Shown one piece after another: positions 1 through 10,806 of a DNA stretch of 64,000 bases (position 1 is the first letter of the stretch; every line of letters begins with the position of its first letter). The position numbers and the translations under genes are program-made. Source of the stretch: Burhinus oedicnemus (lineage: Eukaryota > Chordata > Aves > Charadriiformes > Burhinidae); contig VFFE01007645.1 in the NCBI GenBank assembly GCA_008921705.1, positions 270,456-334,455 of the forward strand, in the 5' to 3' direction. Below the pieces are notes generated by a model, which ran no database searches, was not told the DNA's origin, and saw nothing but the letters and a program-made list of their open reading frames with translations.

Positions 1-63
1 GGACACAGATCTAATTAGAGGTTGAAGCCTTAAAGACCATTTTTTCTTTATTCTTCAAACCAG

Positions 64-121
64 AAACTACTTGGCATGTTCTACTTTCCTTTTTCTGATG
101 TTCAACAGGATATGAATATAG
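64..121 (+). CDS. Candidate internal coding exon of an unidentified gene
   Basis: Seen: a long pyrimidine run (positions 39-57) ends in CAG at 61-63, a strong 3' splice signal, and the segment ends with ATAG followed by gtaagc at 122-127, a strong 5' splice signal. Of the three frames only the first is open; it reads KLLGMFYFPFSDVQQDMNI and leaves one base over (phase 1). The segment is 58 nt, an ordinary internal exon length. The next candidate exon with matching phase is at 20180-20257, which would imply an intron of about 20 kb. A second internal acceptor at 107-108 could give a 13-nt microexon instead. I do not recognise the peptide, and one open frame in 58 nt is weak evidence. Inference: 3' part of a plus-strand gene entering from the left. 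Confidence 0.22.
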
Positions 122-307
122 GTAAGCATAACCCTTTGTCTGCAAAGATAGCATGACAGAATACAAGACAACAAAGAATCTGGACTACAGGATTAACTTT
201 TTTTTTTTTTTCCTACGAATACGGTGCCTTTCCATGCCGGTTTTGTAAAGGGTTTTTTCACCATATTGCATTGCAGTTCCTCTGTTCAAGGACCAGTTTC
301 GTGCCAG

Positions 308-332
308 ATGTAAGATGTCCTGCATCTTACAT
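308..332. repeat. Perfect 10-bp hairpin
   Basis: ATGTAAGATG at 308-317 is the exact reverse complement of CATCTTACAT at 323-332, separated by a 5-nt loop (TCCTG). It could fold in RNA or single-stranded DNA. It is too short for a microRNA precursor and lacks the T-run of a Pol III terminator, so no function is assigned. Confidence 0.75.
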
Positions 333-920
333 GACACATGTTTTGGCAGCTCTTACTGTATTGTTAGCACAACTTCTGTTGTCTTCTTGGCGTAATGAAG
401 ATGCTAGCACACGACTCAACTGTCCTTAGGTAATTCTGTGTGTATCTTAGCCTAATATCTGTCAAATTTAGTGTGACTCCATGTTCTACATCTTTTTACA
501 AAAGACCTATTGTTCCTATTCAGATAGTCTGGGTTATATGCTTATTAGCACATTAAATAACCTGCTTGAAATGTCACCTGAAGCAGTGCAGAAAATCATC
601 AATACCAACTGTGAATTTAGCCCAGATGCTTTGAACTTGTATCTGATATGCCTCATGTCTAATATGTTCCACAGAAAAATTCAGCAAAACATCAAAGTAG
701 GGCTTTCCCATGAGCCTTCACGTCCTGAAGAGCCAAGGCAATGGAAAGCAGCCAAGCAAGTTCATACTGCAAAGTCGTAACTCACTTTTCATTGAGTGAT
801 GAGTCTGTCATCCCTCGCTACTCGCAGTTTTAAGAAGCAGGAATCCGTCAGCCAGACCCCAGGAGTGCAAGCTAGTGACCCTGTTAATCTCTTCTGTACT
901 TCAGTGTCATCTGTCCTTTG

Positions 921-962
921 CTTTTTTTCTCTCTCTCTCTCTCTTCCCTCCCCTCCCGCCCC
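921..962 (-). repeat. Pyrimidine tract with a short-loop G-quadruplex motif on the minus strand
   Basis: A T-run and (TC)n tract is followed at 946-962 by CCCTCCCCTCCCGCCCC. On the minus strand this reads as four G-runs of 3-4 bases separated by single-base loops (C, A, A), the arrangement predicted to be most stable for a G-quadruplex. The adjoining (TC)n could also form a triplex. No promoter or exon is visible beside it. Confidence 0.75.
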
Positions 963-1609
963 AAAAACCCATCTGTACATCCTGGCCAGCAGGAAATCAA
1001 AAGAGCAAAACGTAACTTGTCTTCTCAGTAAGTAGGGCACCTTTCATCATGTCAAACAAAGTAGCTTTTTTTTGAAACTAGAGCCTGAACTGGAAACTTG
1101 AACGCATCATGAAGAACCTTTACCCGCAGACAGCTCTGCGACAGCCCTTCTTACCGCACCTGGAGTTTACCACCCCCAACCGCGAGAAGGGCTGCTCTTT
1201 GTGCTGTGTCTTGTTCTGCTGCAGATGGCTGTATATTAGACAGGAGGAATTCAGGTGCACCTTCTGGGTTAGAAAAACCTATAAATATGTATGGATAAAT
1301 TAATATATGACTGTAGCATACAATTATATACCTCATCTTCTGAGATCTCGTGGTAGAAGGGGTGGAAAACTCTGCAAGCCATCTTTAAGATGGCTTTGAG
1401 CAGTCCCAGATGTATCTCTGCTGCAACTGTCTGTGCTATAATGCTATCTGTTGCATCTAGAAGAGCGAACGAAGGTACCTCTGGGTGCCCACCGTGTTCA
1501 GCTCACCGCAGTTTGTTCTTTTTAAAGGCGGACCATGGCTTGGGAGAGCAGCGCTGCTCTGTGCTGTGCTCCAGCGTGCTTACCGCGCTGACAAGTGATG
1601 CTGCGTGTG

Positions 1610-1643
1610 ATGTACACACGTGCCTCTATCAGCACGTGTACAT
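1610..1643. repeat. Imperfect inverted repeat with two CACGTG-like cores
   Basis: The left arm ATGTACACACGTGC (1610-1623) pairs with GCACGTGTACAT (1632-1643) apart from a 2-base AC bulge; the loop is 8 nt. Both arms contain an ACGTG core, which is the half-site of bHLH, HIF and ATF-type factors. Whether it is bound or folds is not known from sequence. Confidence 0.55.
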
Positions 1644-3783
1644 AAACAGTCTAAGCGGTACCAAAGCCTCAAAAGTAACATTGTGAATTTTCTGATTTAG
1701 AAAGAATATATAGTCTAATTTGCTACCATGATTAAATCTCTTCCGCTTCTGTTGAGTTTAGGAAGACTGTCTTTTAGTATTTGAAAGAGAAAGCAAACCA
1801 AGGTCAGCTTTTAAAATTAGTGACTTCTAAAACCTGTATTTTCTATAATAATCTCCCATATCAGTGCAGAATACAGATTCCTGGTGTTCCAGTGCAGTCA
1901 GTTTCAGATTGCCTACTTGTGCCTGTATTGTCTTGTCAGGCTGGAGAACCTGCTGGTTAAAGACACAGACTAAATACAGATTTCTTACGCCTTTTGAGTT
2001 CAGGTCTTGGCTTAGCCAGTGACTGCTTTGTGACGTGACTAAATGGTTATTCTAGCACAGGCTGTTTCAAAAGTGCTGCAGCTGAGAAAGTGCAGGACTT
2101 TGAGACGCTTGGAGGTACATATATTCGTAAAGGAGAGTAGGAAACTCAATGGAAAGCAAATGTTAACCTGAAGTTTTTTGTGAAGAAAGAAAACATTTGT
2201 GGAGGTAAGTAATGAACAGGAGCTTGTCTGGAAGAGCTTGCTAGGTGCTCACAAGGTCAGTATCAGTCAGAGGAGCAAGGACACTAGCCTGATTCTTTGT
2301 GTACGTTTTTATGAAGGTGATTGCTCATACTGGAAGCTCGAAATGCAGCACAAAAGGTAGGTATTATGCAGGATTATGTGCTTCTTGAAAGCGTAGTCCT
2401 GACCAGAAGTTAAACATAAAACTTCAGCATCATCAGTAAAAGCAGAAGTAAAATTTCCCACTCAGGTAAAAAAAAGTGTGCATTTTTCCTTCCTTTCTAA
2501 ATGAAAATGGAAAATTTTTGGTAGGGGTTTTTTTGTTTGTTTGAGTTCTTTTAACCCTTCAGTGCCTTTCTGTCTGGCTATCCTTTACGTAGATATCAGC
2601 AAGCTCCTTTGCTTTTGCTGTTGCATTACTTAGAAATCCTCAGGCTGAGCGCCTCAGAAAAACACGTGTGGTTCAGGAACCTGCAGTCGTGCTCCTTGTT
2701 GGAATTTCCAGTTGAGTTTCTGTGTTTGTTAGTTTTCATGCTGCCATGTAGAAGGTTCTTGAAATCAGCAAGAAGACAGGAACGGGGCAAGGACTGAAGA
2801 CACACGTCTTAGTGCTTGCTGGTCCGGACTTGTTCTAGAGACTGGATGTGGGTAAGGGAAATCAAAGGCCCTGTTGTCACTCTCCTGTAGCCCCAGAGGC
2901 TTAAAGATCTCTTTGTGAAGTTCACAATTCTGAATGTTAAAGCATGTATGGAAAAAAAAAATCCCTGGAGAGAGGGAGAATGCTTAGTTGTAGCTTTTTT
3001 AATTAGCAGCCTATATTTTGTGTTTATAATAAAGTCTTACTGACAAAGCTAGAAATATTTCTTAAGCTCCAGATGGTTGCTGTTCTTTATGACTCGCTGT
3101 AGGGTACAGACTTTGGTTTTATATATTTTGATAATCTATCCTGATTATTCAACTAATACTCATTGTTCTCCCTATGCTGCAACAATACCCTTTGAGAAAC
3201 TGCAGCATATGGCTTGGCGAGGGAAATTTCAAGGTTAAGAAAATCTTCTTTAGCTATGTCTCTCATTTCTTTGTTTCCTTTTTCTTAAGGCTAGGACCTG
3301 TAACTTTGATAATATCTCTTTAAACGTTTCCTAGTGACAAGATTCTCATTCTAGGCAGCATCTTTCAATGGATGGGGAAAGGTCTCAAAATATTCCCTCA
3401 TCTTCAGAAGACTCTTCTAAAGGCACCCAGTATGTGGGATCAAGTTCTAATCCAAAACAAGCTAACAGCAACAAGAACAAAACACCCGTGGGAGAATTTG
3501 GTGAAAAGGAAGTGCAAAGGGCAAAGCTGCACTTGTTTTGTGTGGGTGACAGAGGGGACGGAGCAGAGAATCCAAAGCCCTTGCACTGCTGAGCGAGCTT
3601 GCCGTGTCAGGAGGTCAGTTGGCAGGGTGCCGTACAGTGTAATTGCAGCACCTTCAGAATCAGAATATCGTTATCATTAAATAAGTATCCACTTAGAAGG
3701 AAGAAACGAGCTTTAAAGAAAGGAGAATATTGACTTGTCTGGGTGCTTGGCATTTTGATTTTATTCCTTCTCTCTTTCTCCAG

Positions 3784-4045
3784 GTTAAAACGTACCTAAA
3801 TACCTGGAGCTCGTGTTTTTGCCCGCGGGTGTGTTCTGCTAAGAACACTGCGTCATCGCACAGTTACGGAGGGGCTGCGCTCTCCGTGCACGCGCTGCGC
3901 CTTACGGCCGCTCTGAAAAGTTGTCTTGAAACAAACTGTGGTTTGAAAAGACAGAATTCCTCTGGCTACCTGTGCTCCTCCATCATCTCTTTCTCTTTTC
4001 TGGACGTGCCCTGTTGCAAATAAAGCTCCAGTAAAATTATTTCAT
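3784..4045 (+). other. Candidate 3'-terminal exon with a poly(A) signal
   Basis: Seen: a strong pyrimidine-rich 3' splice signal (TTCCTTCTCTCTTTCTCCAG) ends at 3783, and AATAAA occurs at 4019-4024 with a T/G-rich stretch about 25-40 nt downstream, so cleavage near 4045 is plausible. The segment has several CpGs (about 3820-3910) in a CpG-poor neighbourhood. One frame stays open from before the acceptor to TAA at 4021-4023, but its product is unrecognised. If spliced from the exon at 64-121 (phase 1), the frame gives glycine and then TAA at once. That would fit an alternative, early 3' end or a non-coding transcript. No transcript evidence is available; a chance pairing of a good acceptor and an AATAAA is possible. 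Confidence 0.25.
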
Positions 4046-6559
4046 ATTAACTGTGAATTGTTCCTTGGAGGGAGGGCAACGTATGAATCATGACACCAGA
4101 AAGCATCCATAGCACCCTCTTCCCAGAAAATAACCAAGATGAAATGGCCCAAAGCTGTGTCTGAGAAAACAGGGATGTATTGCAGTGATAGCTCTTAATG
4201 CAATCTTCAGGTTTATATCCTTTCTTAAACCAGTGTCTTGAGGCAGCATGAGGCCCCTGGGCTGCAGGCTGGCATCTCTGGTGCTGTGCCGTTCTGGGCA
4301 GTCAGGACTCTTCTGGCATTCTCCGACAGCTTCAACGGGCTCCTTTTTTGGTTCGTTTGAAAGAAAAGGTATTTTATGGAATGATCGAAAATGGTCATTG
4401 TTGCAGAGATTTCCTCAGCCCAAACCAGCGTTTTTTTCTAGGAAAAGGAGTGAATCATAGCAATTGGCCCAAATTCTGAACCAGGACTAGGCGCAAGTAT
4501 CCTGTATCCTGTGTACATCTTTCATTTGTTTCTTTTTTGAAAAATGAAGTTGAGCCAACAAGGAATGCGCAAAATATTTCTTATTTCTCCTCAGTGCTGT
4601 TGTCAAAGCAATCAAAAAATAATGATTATGATTAGCTGATGAAATGGGTCTGTAAGTTACGGGCCATATACATATTTTGGCATTAGTTCTGTATTCGTAC
4701 CATGGAATAAACTTGCTAAACCTCTGCCCTGAAACACAAGTAACAGGGAACATAAGGGATGTTTTACACGGATATCGGTTTTCTTAGGGAAAAGTACTTC
4801 ATTTATATCCCTATTTTTGAGATTTTCTACATGGTGCCTTGATAAATACAAATCCCACTCCCTCCCAATTTAAAATACAGCATAAAGAAAAATTGGCAAC
4901 TGTTTAAGAAAAATATTTTACTTAATGAGACTCAAGGGGTTGTCTTGACCGTGAGAAATCAATTGAGCTATTTACTAGGGAGAGATATTCTTTGTTGTAC
5001 GGGGCTTCATGAAGTTACTCCACACTGCTCAGCTACCATTTAATTGCGTAAACTTTGCCAGCTGTCTGCGAACAGGAGGATTCGATTATAGAAGACATGA
5101 ATGATGCTGGTCATGTTACTGATGTGGCTACAGTTTGCCCCAAAGAAAACTGCAAGGTTAAAAATTTGGGGAGCAATTTCCTCTATGAGAAGAGTGATAA
5201 AGAAATGACAAGGCAAGTGAAGTTCAATGGTATAGGCACCGGGTATTTATTAAAACGATCTGTATTGCTCACAAGTGGGCCGGCGTAAAGTGTAGGACCC
5301 CTTGAATGTTCAGCACCTGGGAAGGTGTCGCATCTTAGTTCATCATCCATCTCCGCTGGCCAGCTTTGCCCTCAAAGGGCCCGGCACTGTCATGGCACCT
5401 TTAGGTGAGATGAAAAGCTCTCTGCCATCCGTAATTTTCATTGAGGGAACGGAAGAGTGGATTTGGTCAATCTTAACAAGCACTGCCTGGCTCCTGAGGA
5501 TTTGCTGCTGCACCCTGCAGGGGTGCCAGCTCTCAGAAAGCTGAACCCAAATATCAGGACTAAAATGACTAAAATTCTCTTTTCACACTGATGGTGCTGG
5601 TGTTACTCTGCATTTACGTTCCTGTGGGTGAAAGAAGAAACTGCGTGCGTGATTCAAAGCTAGGGTAGGCTGAGTGTGGGCTTATCCCAAATGGCTTATT
5701 CAGAGACATCTGTGTAGTTCTGTCTTCGGGAAAGAACTTATAAACAAAGTGTAAATGAGCATGCAGTTTACTTGATTGATCTATGTGTACAGTTTAATGC
5801 TGAGGTTTTTCACTTAGTATTCGCTTCACAAATGAGAGATGTAAAATGTTTAAATTAAATGAAGCAGAAATAAAAAAAGGTATTGATTCTCTCCTTTCCC
5901 TCCATCCTTCTTCCTAAAAGTTTTTGGCTTTTTTACGTTAGAGGCTGTGCTATATATTGGCATTTACGCTAATGAAGAGCCCACGATGTTTCCTAAATGT
6001 TCCACTACAAGGGCCTTGTTAATAGCTTTCATTTATCCAGCAAAAGAAAAGCTCCTCCAAGCTCCAGCCCGTTGTGCAATAAACCAAGGACACAGAAGGG
6101 GCATGAAACTGGAGTCTCTCCTTAACTCTGCCATCCTTATTCCAGTATTGCCAAATACTTTGTTCAGGGAGATAAAACCAGGAGCTGCAGGTTAAAATAA
6201 GCTTGCCCAAGGGTCTGTGTTTGTTCCACTCCAGGGATGGAACTAGACAAAAATGAAATCTGCGTGTGGCCCCGTGGTTTGTATCACAGTGGTTACCGGT
6301 GACGGCACCGGAGCCGATACTACCGTTAATGTAAAGGTGGGGCACTGATGTTGACAATTGCTTTCTTAACTTGCCACTGGACTTCATTCGAGAAAGTGTA
6401 AGCCACAAAATTGGTGGCTAATCTTGAAGGTTTTGATGTAGGTGATCTTAGGCAAGTCCAGTAAGGCTACAGCAGCAAGGCCAGGGATATAATTCACGTA
6501 TAGTTCATCTCCCAGCCTGTGCTCTAACGGCTGTTCACCTTGTCATACACTAAATGTGA

Positions 6560-6980
6560 TACCCGGTCAGAAAGAATAAGAGTAATTATTTTATCTGTTT
6601 TTTAACCATTAGTTTTTATTGACACATTATAACAGATTCTGTAGTCTTCATCTAATCAGCCATTTAAAGACTGTGAGCCATAAAGATTAAAAAATACTAA
6701 TAACTTGCTATGATTAAAAAAATCAATTGGATGGGCAATTAGTTGTATCTCAGTGAAATTGCATAGTACATGAGAAGTCATAAAGATAATGCAAATGTAG
6801 AGTAATCAATGCCAAAATTTAAAACATCTTTAGGGGACATTAATATTATTTGCATATATTTTCACTAATGTGTCTGTCTTTATTAGACTGCAGAATGCAG
6901 TCTTCTAAAACCCTCCAAATAACGTAAGGGTTTTCACTGAGACTGCTGCTTTATAAATATTTGTATTTTCTCTTTGGAAG
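6560..6980. promoter_or_regulatory. AT-rich block resembling a conserved non-coding element
   Basis: This stretch is unusually dense in homeodomain-like ATTA/TAAT cores, contains TATTTGCATATA near 6848, which is close to a POU octamer core, and has almost no CpG. Such composition is typical of developmental enhancers conserved among vertebrates, but conservation cannot be judged from one sequence. Boundaries are approximate. Confidence 0.2.
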
Positions 6981-8639
6981 TAGAAGTACTTAGAAACTTG
7001 AGCTCTGCTTGGCTACTGTGTTAACCTCTATTTTCCTAAGAACGGAAAAAATTAATTAAAGGCTCTCTAGCTTGATCTTTTTAGTTTTCTCTTCTGAACA
7101 AAAAAGGTTAAGTACAGAATCTTTTTTGGAGAGTGTCTGTTTTTTGTTGGTGTTTATTTCTGTCAGCATTATTAATGTAGTAGGACAAACCTCTGTGTTT
7201 TCAAATTAGTCCTTCCTAAAGAGTGAAAAACTCAGATATGCCACTGTGACCTCACATTCTCTATATTTTTGGTAAAAACTGGGCATCACTGGATGCACTG
7301 GAAGCACTGCCAAGTATTCCCCAAGGATTTCAGCTACCTCTACTACATGCTAGAGGCACTAATCTGGAAATGGAACCGATGCTTCATGCATTCTAACTCT
7401 CGCTTTTCCAGAACTATATAAAAGGTTACTGTTTTGCTATGCATCGAACATAACACAGCTCTTCTGAGGCTATGACATTGTTTTCTCAAATCTACAGTCA
7501 GTACTTCGGATCATTTAAATTAATATAAGCTGACTGTTTGACCAGGGAATTCTCTGAAAGCCAACAGAACCCAAACGAAATGAGATATATCATGTCCTTG
7601 GATGTTTTCCAGTGACTAATAATCTGCTTTTCTTGGGTCAAAAGTCTTGAAGAGCAAAAAATACAATGACTTGCGGGGGCAACCTCTTCATTTTCTACCT
7701 GCTGGAGCTCTTTATCATCAGCTTTGCTGAATTAGTGGTTCTGGAATGTTGCTGAAAGCCTGCCGTTGTAACAAGTGGACAGATCTCAAAACAGAAGATT
7801 AAGACTGACTCAGTTGAATGCTTTTACAGGCTCCTTCAGCATCAGCTTGGTCTCTTAGTGGAAGCAAAACTCCACAACCGCTGTCGCGTATGAACGCGTT
7901 CCAGACTTGAGCTGTGTTAGGGATCCACTCTGGAAAACTGGCATTTTCTTTCCAAAGACTTGATTGCCGCTGGTTGTCCAAAATTGGCCTTGTGATCCAA
8001 GAAGACTCTTCCAGTCATATTGCTGTACAAGTGTAATGAAACATTGCCTCCGTGGAGAAATTTCCACACTTGAGCTTTGTTTCAAATGCTGTGTAGAAGT
8101 CTCAGTTATATGCAATGTAATAGCTATAAAATTCCTTGCTAGGACCCAGTGAGACTGTAAGCGTGTTGGAATTAGGATATTTTCTTGATTTTGCTTTTGT
8201 GAAGTGTTTTCTTTGTGCTTCTGCTCTTTCTGCCTCTTTCACTCTCTCTCTCCGGTTTTGTGTTCGCTGTTCCTGGCAGCAGTTGCCTCGCATAAATAGG
8301 GCACAGGGAAAGAGTCTCACAACAGCACGCCCTTAAACTCACCGCTTACACTTGCGTACAGAGACTGAGGTTCCTCCTTGCTTTCGGTGTGTCCAACGTG
8401 CCTCCTGTGGGCTGGGAGGAAAGCTACGCTTCCAAAAGAAGGTGTTCTGCAGGGAGAGGTACCGACAGTCCCACAGGAACAGCAGGCTGGAGGCAGCGGT
8501 GGTGGCAGCCAGCACTACGCTGGGGAGACCTGCCGAAGTGCATCCCTCTCCTTCCTCAGCATGACCTTGAGATTTTTCCTGCTCCAAATGTAGGGAAAGC
8601 ACAGTAAAAAAGCAAGACATAGTACTAAAGCCAAATGAT

Positions 8640-8649
8640 GGGGGGGGGG
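8640..8649 (+). repeat. G homopolymer run (10 bases)
   Basis: Ten uninterrupted G residues follow CAAATGAT and are followed by AGG. Such runs are prone to length variation and to sequencing error, so the exact length should be treated with caution. Confidence 0.85.
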
Positions 8650-8719
8650 AGGTGCAGGCTTGTGCTAGGGCTTTATCTTTTGTACAGGCGATATTCTGCT
8701 GCTTTAAAGAAAAGACTTT

Positions 8720-8960
8720 GTTTGCACGTCCTGCTAGCAGAATATAAATGTATTAACACAAAATGAGCTGGCAGTAAATTTCAGCTGGAGTAAGTGAGCT
8801 GACTCCATTTTTGACCACGTTAAATCTAAATCAGTCCTAGATAAGCACTAATTAGGTCAGATCCTGTTCATCTCTTGAGGCCAAATCCCACATATCTTTT
8901 TTACACGCTGACTTTAGAGTTAATTTGGTGAACAGGATTTGATACTCCAGCCATGACGTT
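8720..8960. promoter_or_regulatory. Possible enhancer: clustered homeodomain and nuclear-receptor-like cores
   Basis: The block holds CACTAATTAGGTCAG (homeodomain TAATTA overlapping an AGGTCA nuclear-receptor half-site, about 8847-8861), further TTAATTTGG and ATAAATG motifs, and CAGCTG E-box cores near its right end. The clustering of unlike motifs is the only evidence; orientation and target are unknown. Confidence 0.2.
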
Positions 8961-10787
8961 TGTCAGCAGCTGCCAAACCCGGTGTGAGCATGGGACCTAT
9001 TTTGGCTAATGAACACCCTGATTATCTCAGCGTATTCCATTAGTAAGCTGGTGGACAAGGTTTTGTTAGCGATTCCGTTAGCTTTCCTATCAGCTTGCGC
9101 TACTTCTCAGATAGCCTTGAACCTTGGTAGCTCTCTGAAAGTGACAGATGATTTATTTTTGCTGCAAGTAGCTGCTGAAGTTGCTCATTAACAGTTATTG
9201 ATACCGTAACACTTTTTGCTATAATAGACTTTCTTTTGATTATTAGAACTTCTTCTACCTTGGGTTCTCAAAAGCTTACTCGTAGCAGCCTAATCAATAT
9301 TTTGGTGTTGCTAATGTGGGGGTTTTTTTTAAATAATTTGTCCCATTTTTCTTTATTTACTAAAATGTCTATTGGAATCAAAAGAACTATTTCCTCATTT
9401 TATTCTCCTGGAGATTTTTTCAGAAGTTCCAGTGACTTTGCAATAGCTAGGAGTGTGAAGTTCTGCGTATGGTGTGTTTCTTGGATACCTATTTGAAATT
9501 CTCAAAGTGCTTGGGAGTTATTATATGTAGTGTCATCAAGCATGTGCAAATAACGTATGGGGATGAATCCAACATACTGTTATAAATATAACTGACTTTG
9601 AAAACCAGGCATTATTCCGAATCCTAAGACCTATATACCAAACTAAACTGAACCTAAAACATGGTATTCAGCACAGCAGGTTTTTCCCACTAAGCTCATC
9701 AGTAATAATTTTAACATTATTTTTGTGTTTGATTTGACTTTTGATTAAAAAAAAAAAGTTGTTAGCATTTTTCCATTCATTTAAATGGGAATAGGATCAG
9801 ACTAATAGCTAGGGTTTTCTATAATAAGTTTGCATACAACTAATCCAGAGGAGCTGTTAGTACTGCAAGTTATTCCAATTGTTTGGTTTGCTGTGTTATT
9901 GCAATATTTATAATTAAATGTTTTCAACTTATTTGTGTTAGAGCTTTGTTCTTTATAATTCTTAAAATGCATTTTTATAGCAAGACATTTCTCTTGGGTG
10001 TAAGTCATTGTAAAAAGTAATCTCAGGCATGCCATTCTTTCCCCAAGTTTTTCATTATTTGTGCTACTTCTTTTTATTGTATGCAGTGTAACGGGTGGAT
10101 TCTTTTCTGTTGCTTTGTGCCTCTGGGGGCGGTGGGGTGGGAAGTTTTTTATTTTCTGTTATTTAAAGAAGGGAAAAATAGAGTTGATTTAGCTCTTCTC
10201 TTTAGAGTCATAAAACTGCCCAATATTTACTTGGCAAAAACAGGAGAGAAGAACCGACATGCCAGAAAGGAGCATTTCTCCTAGATTCACCTAGATTTAC
10301 CTCCCCACTCATTTTAAGAATCAATTTTTCCCCTTCAAATTTGTCAGTTCAGATTAAAACCAGGTATCAAATTTTGTATCAGTAAAGAGAAACCTGATTA
10401 AATAAATCAGATTCAGCACTTCTATGGTTGGTCAGTTTAGATTCAAAGCACACTCTGTGACTAAAGCAAAATGCAACAAAATGCTGCCGCGTTGGGTTCA
10501 GCAGGCTAAAGTCGGTGTTCATGTAGTGATCAGCAATTTGAGCAAACAACGCTGCTGTCTTAAAGCTATTTTCTGTACTGTCTCCTTTTATATTTAACTG
10601 TGGATACGTATCTGTAAAAGGTATTCTGAATTTCTAGTTTTGTAGCACATGAGATGATAATATATTTTTTGGGAATGAACGTCTATACTACAGTTTGGGA
10701 GACTTCTTGACGCTGAAGTTTCCTAGGCTACAAAACAGAGATTCGTGTTCCACGTTGCAATATGGTGATGATCATCTGTCTATTTAT

Positions 10788-10806
10788 ACACACACACACA
10801 CACACA
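10788..10806. repeat. (AC)n microsatellite
   Basis: A pure run of 9.5 AC units, flanked by TATTTAT on the left and TAATGTATAT on the right. Short, so only mildly variable at best. Confidence 0.95.

Larger units (their letters stand above)
122..3783. other. Non-coding stretch, no supported gene
   Basis: AT-rich DNA with short, overlapping open frames on both strands that show no family motif. It holds a T-rich run near 200-212, the hairpin at 308-332, the pyrimidine tract at 921-962 and an E-box-containing inverted repeat at 1610-1643. A GAG|gtaagt donor-like site at about 2204-2206 has no convincing acceptor upstream. If the exon at 64-121 is real, this is intron. Confidence 0.6.
4046..10787. 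other. Non-coding stretch with two conserved-element-like blocks
   Basis: No exon-like segment with both splice sites was found. The blocks at about 6560-6980 and 8720-8960 are listed separately. A run of ten G sits at 8640-8649. The remaining sequence is AT-rich with short chance open frames only. Confidence 0.5.

Noticed and set aside
481..780. 99-codon open frame with a mildly protein-like middle (LLEMSPEAVQKI)
   Set aside because: Lacks flanking splice sites in phase and matches no family; judged chance.
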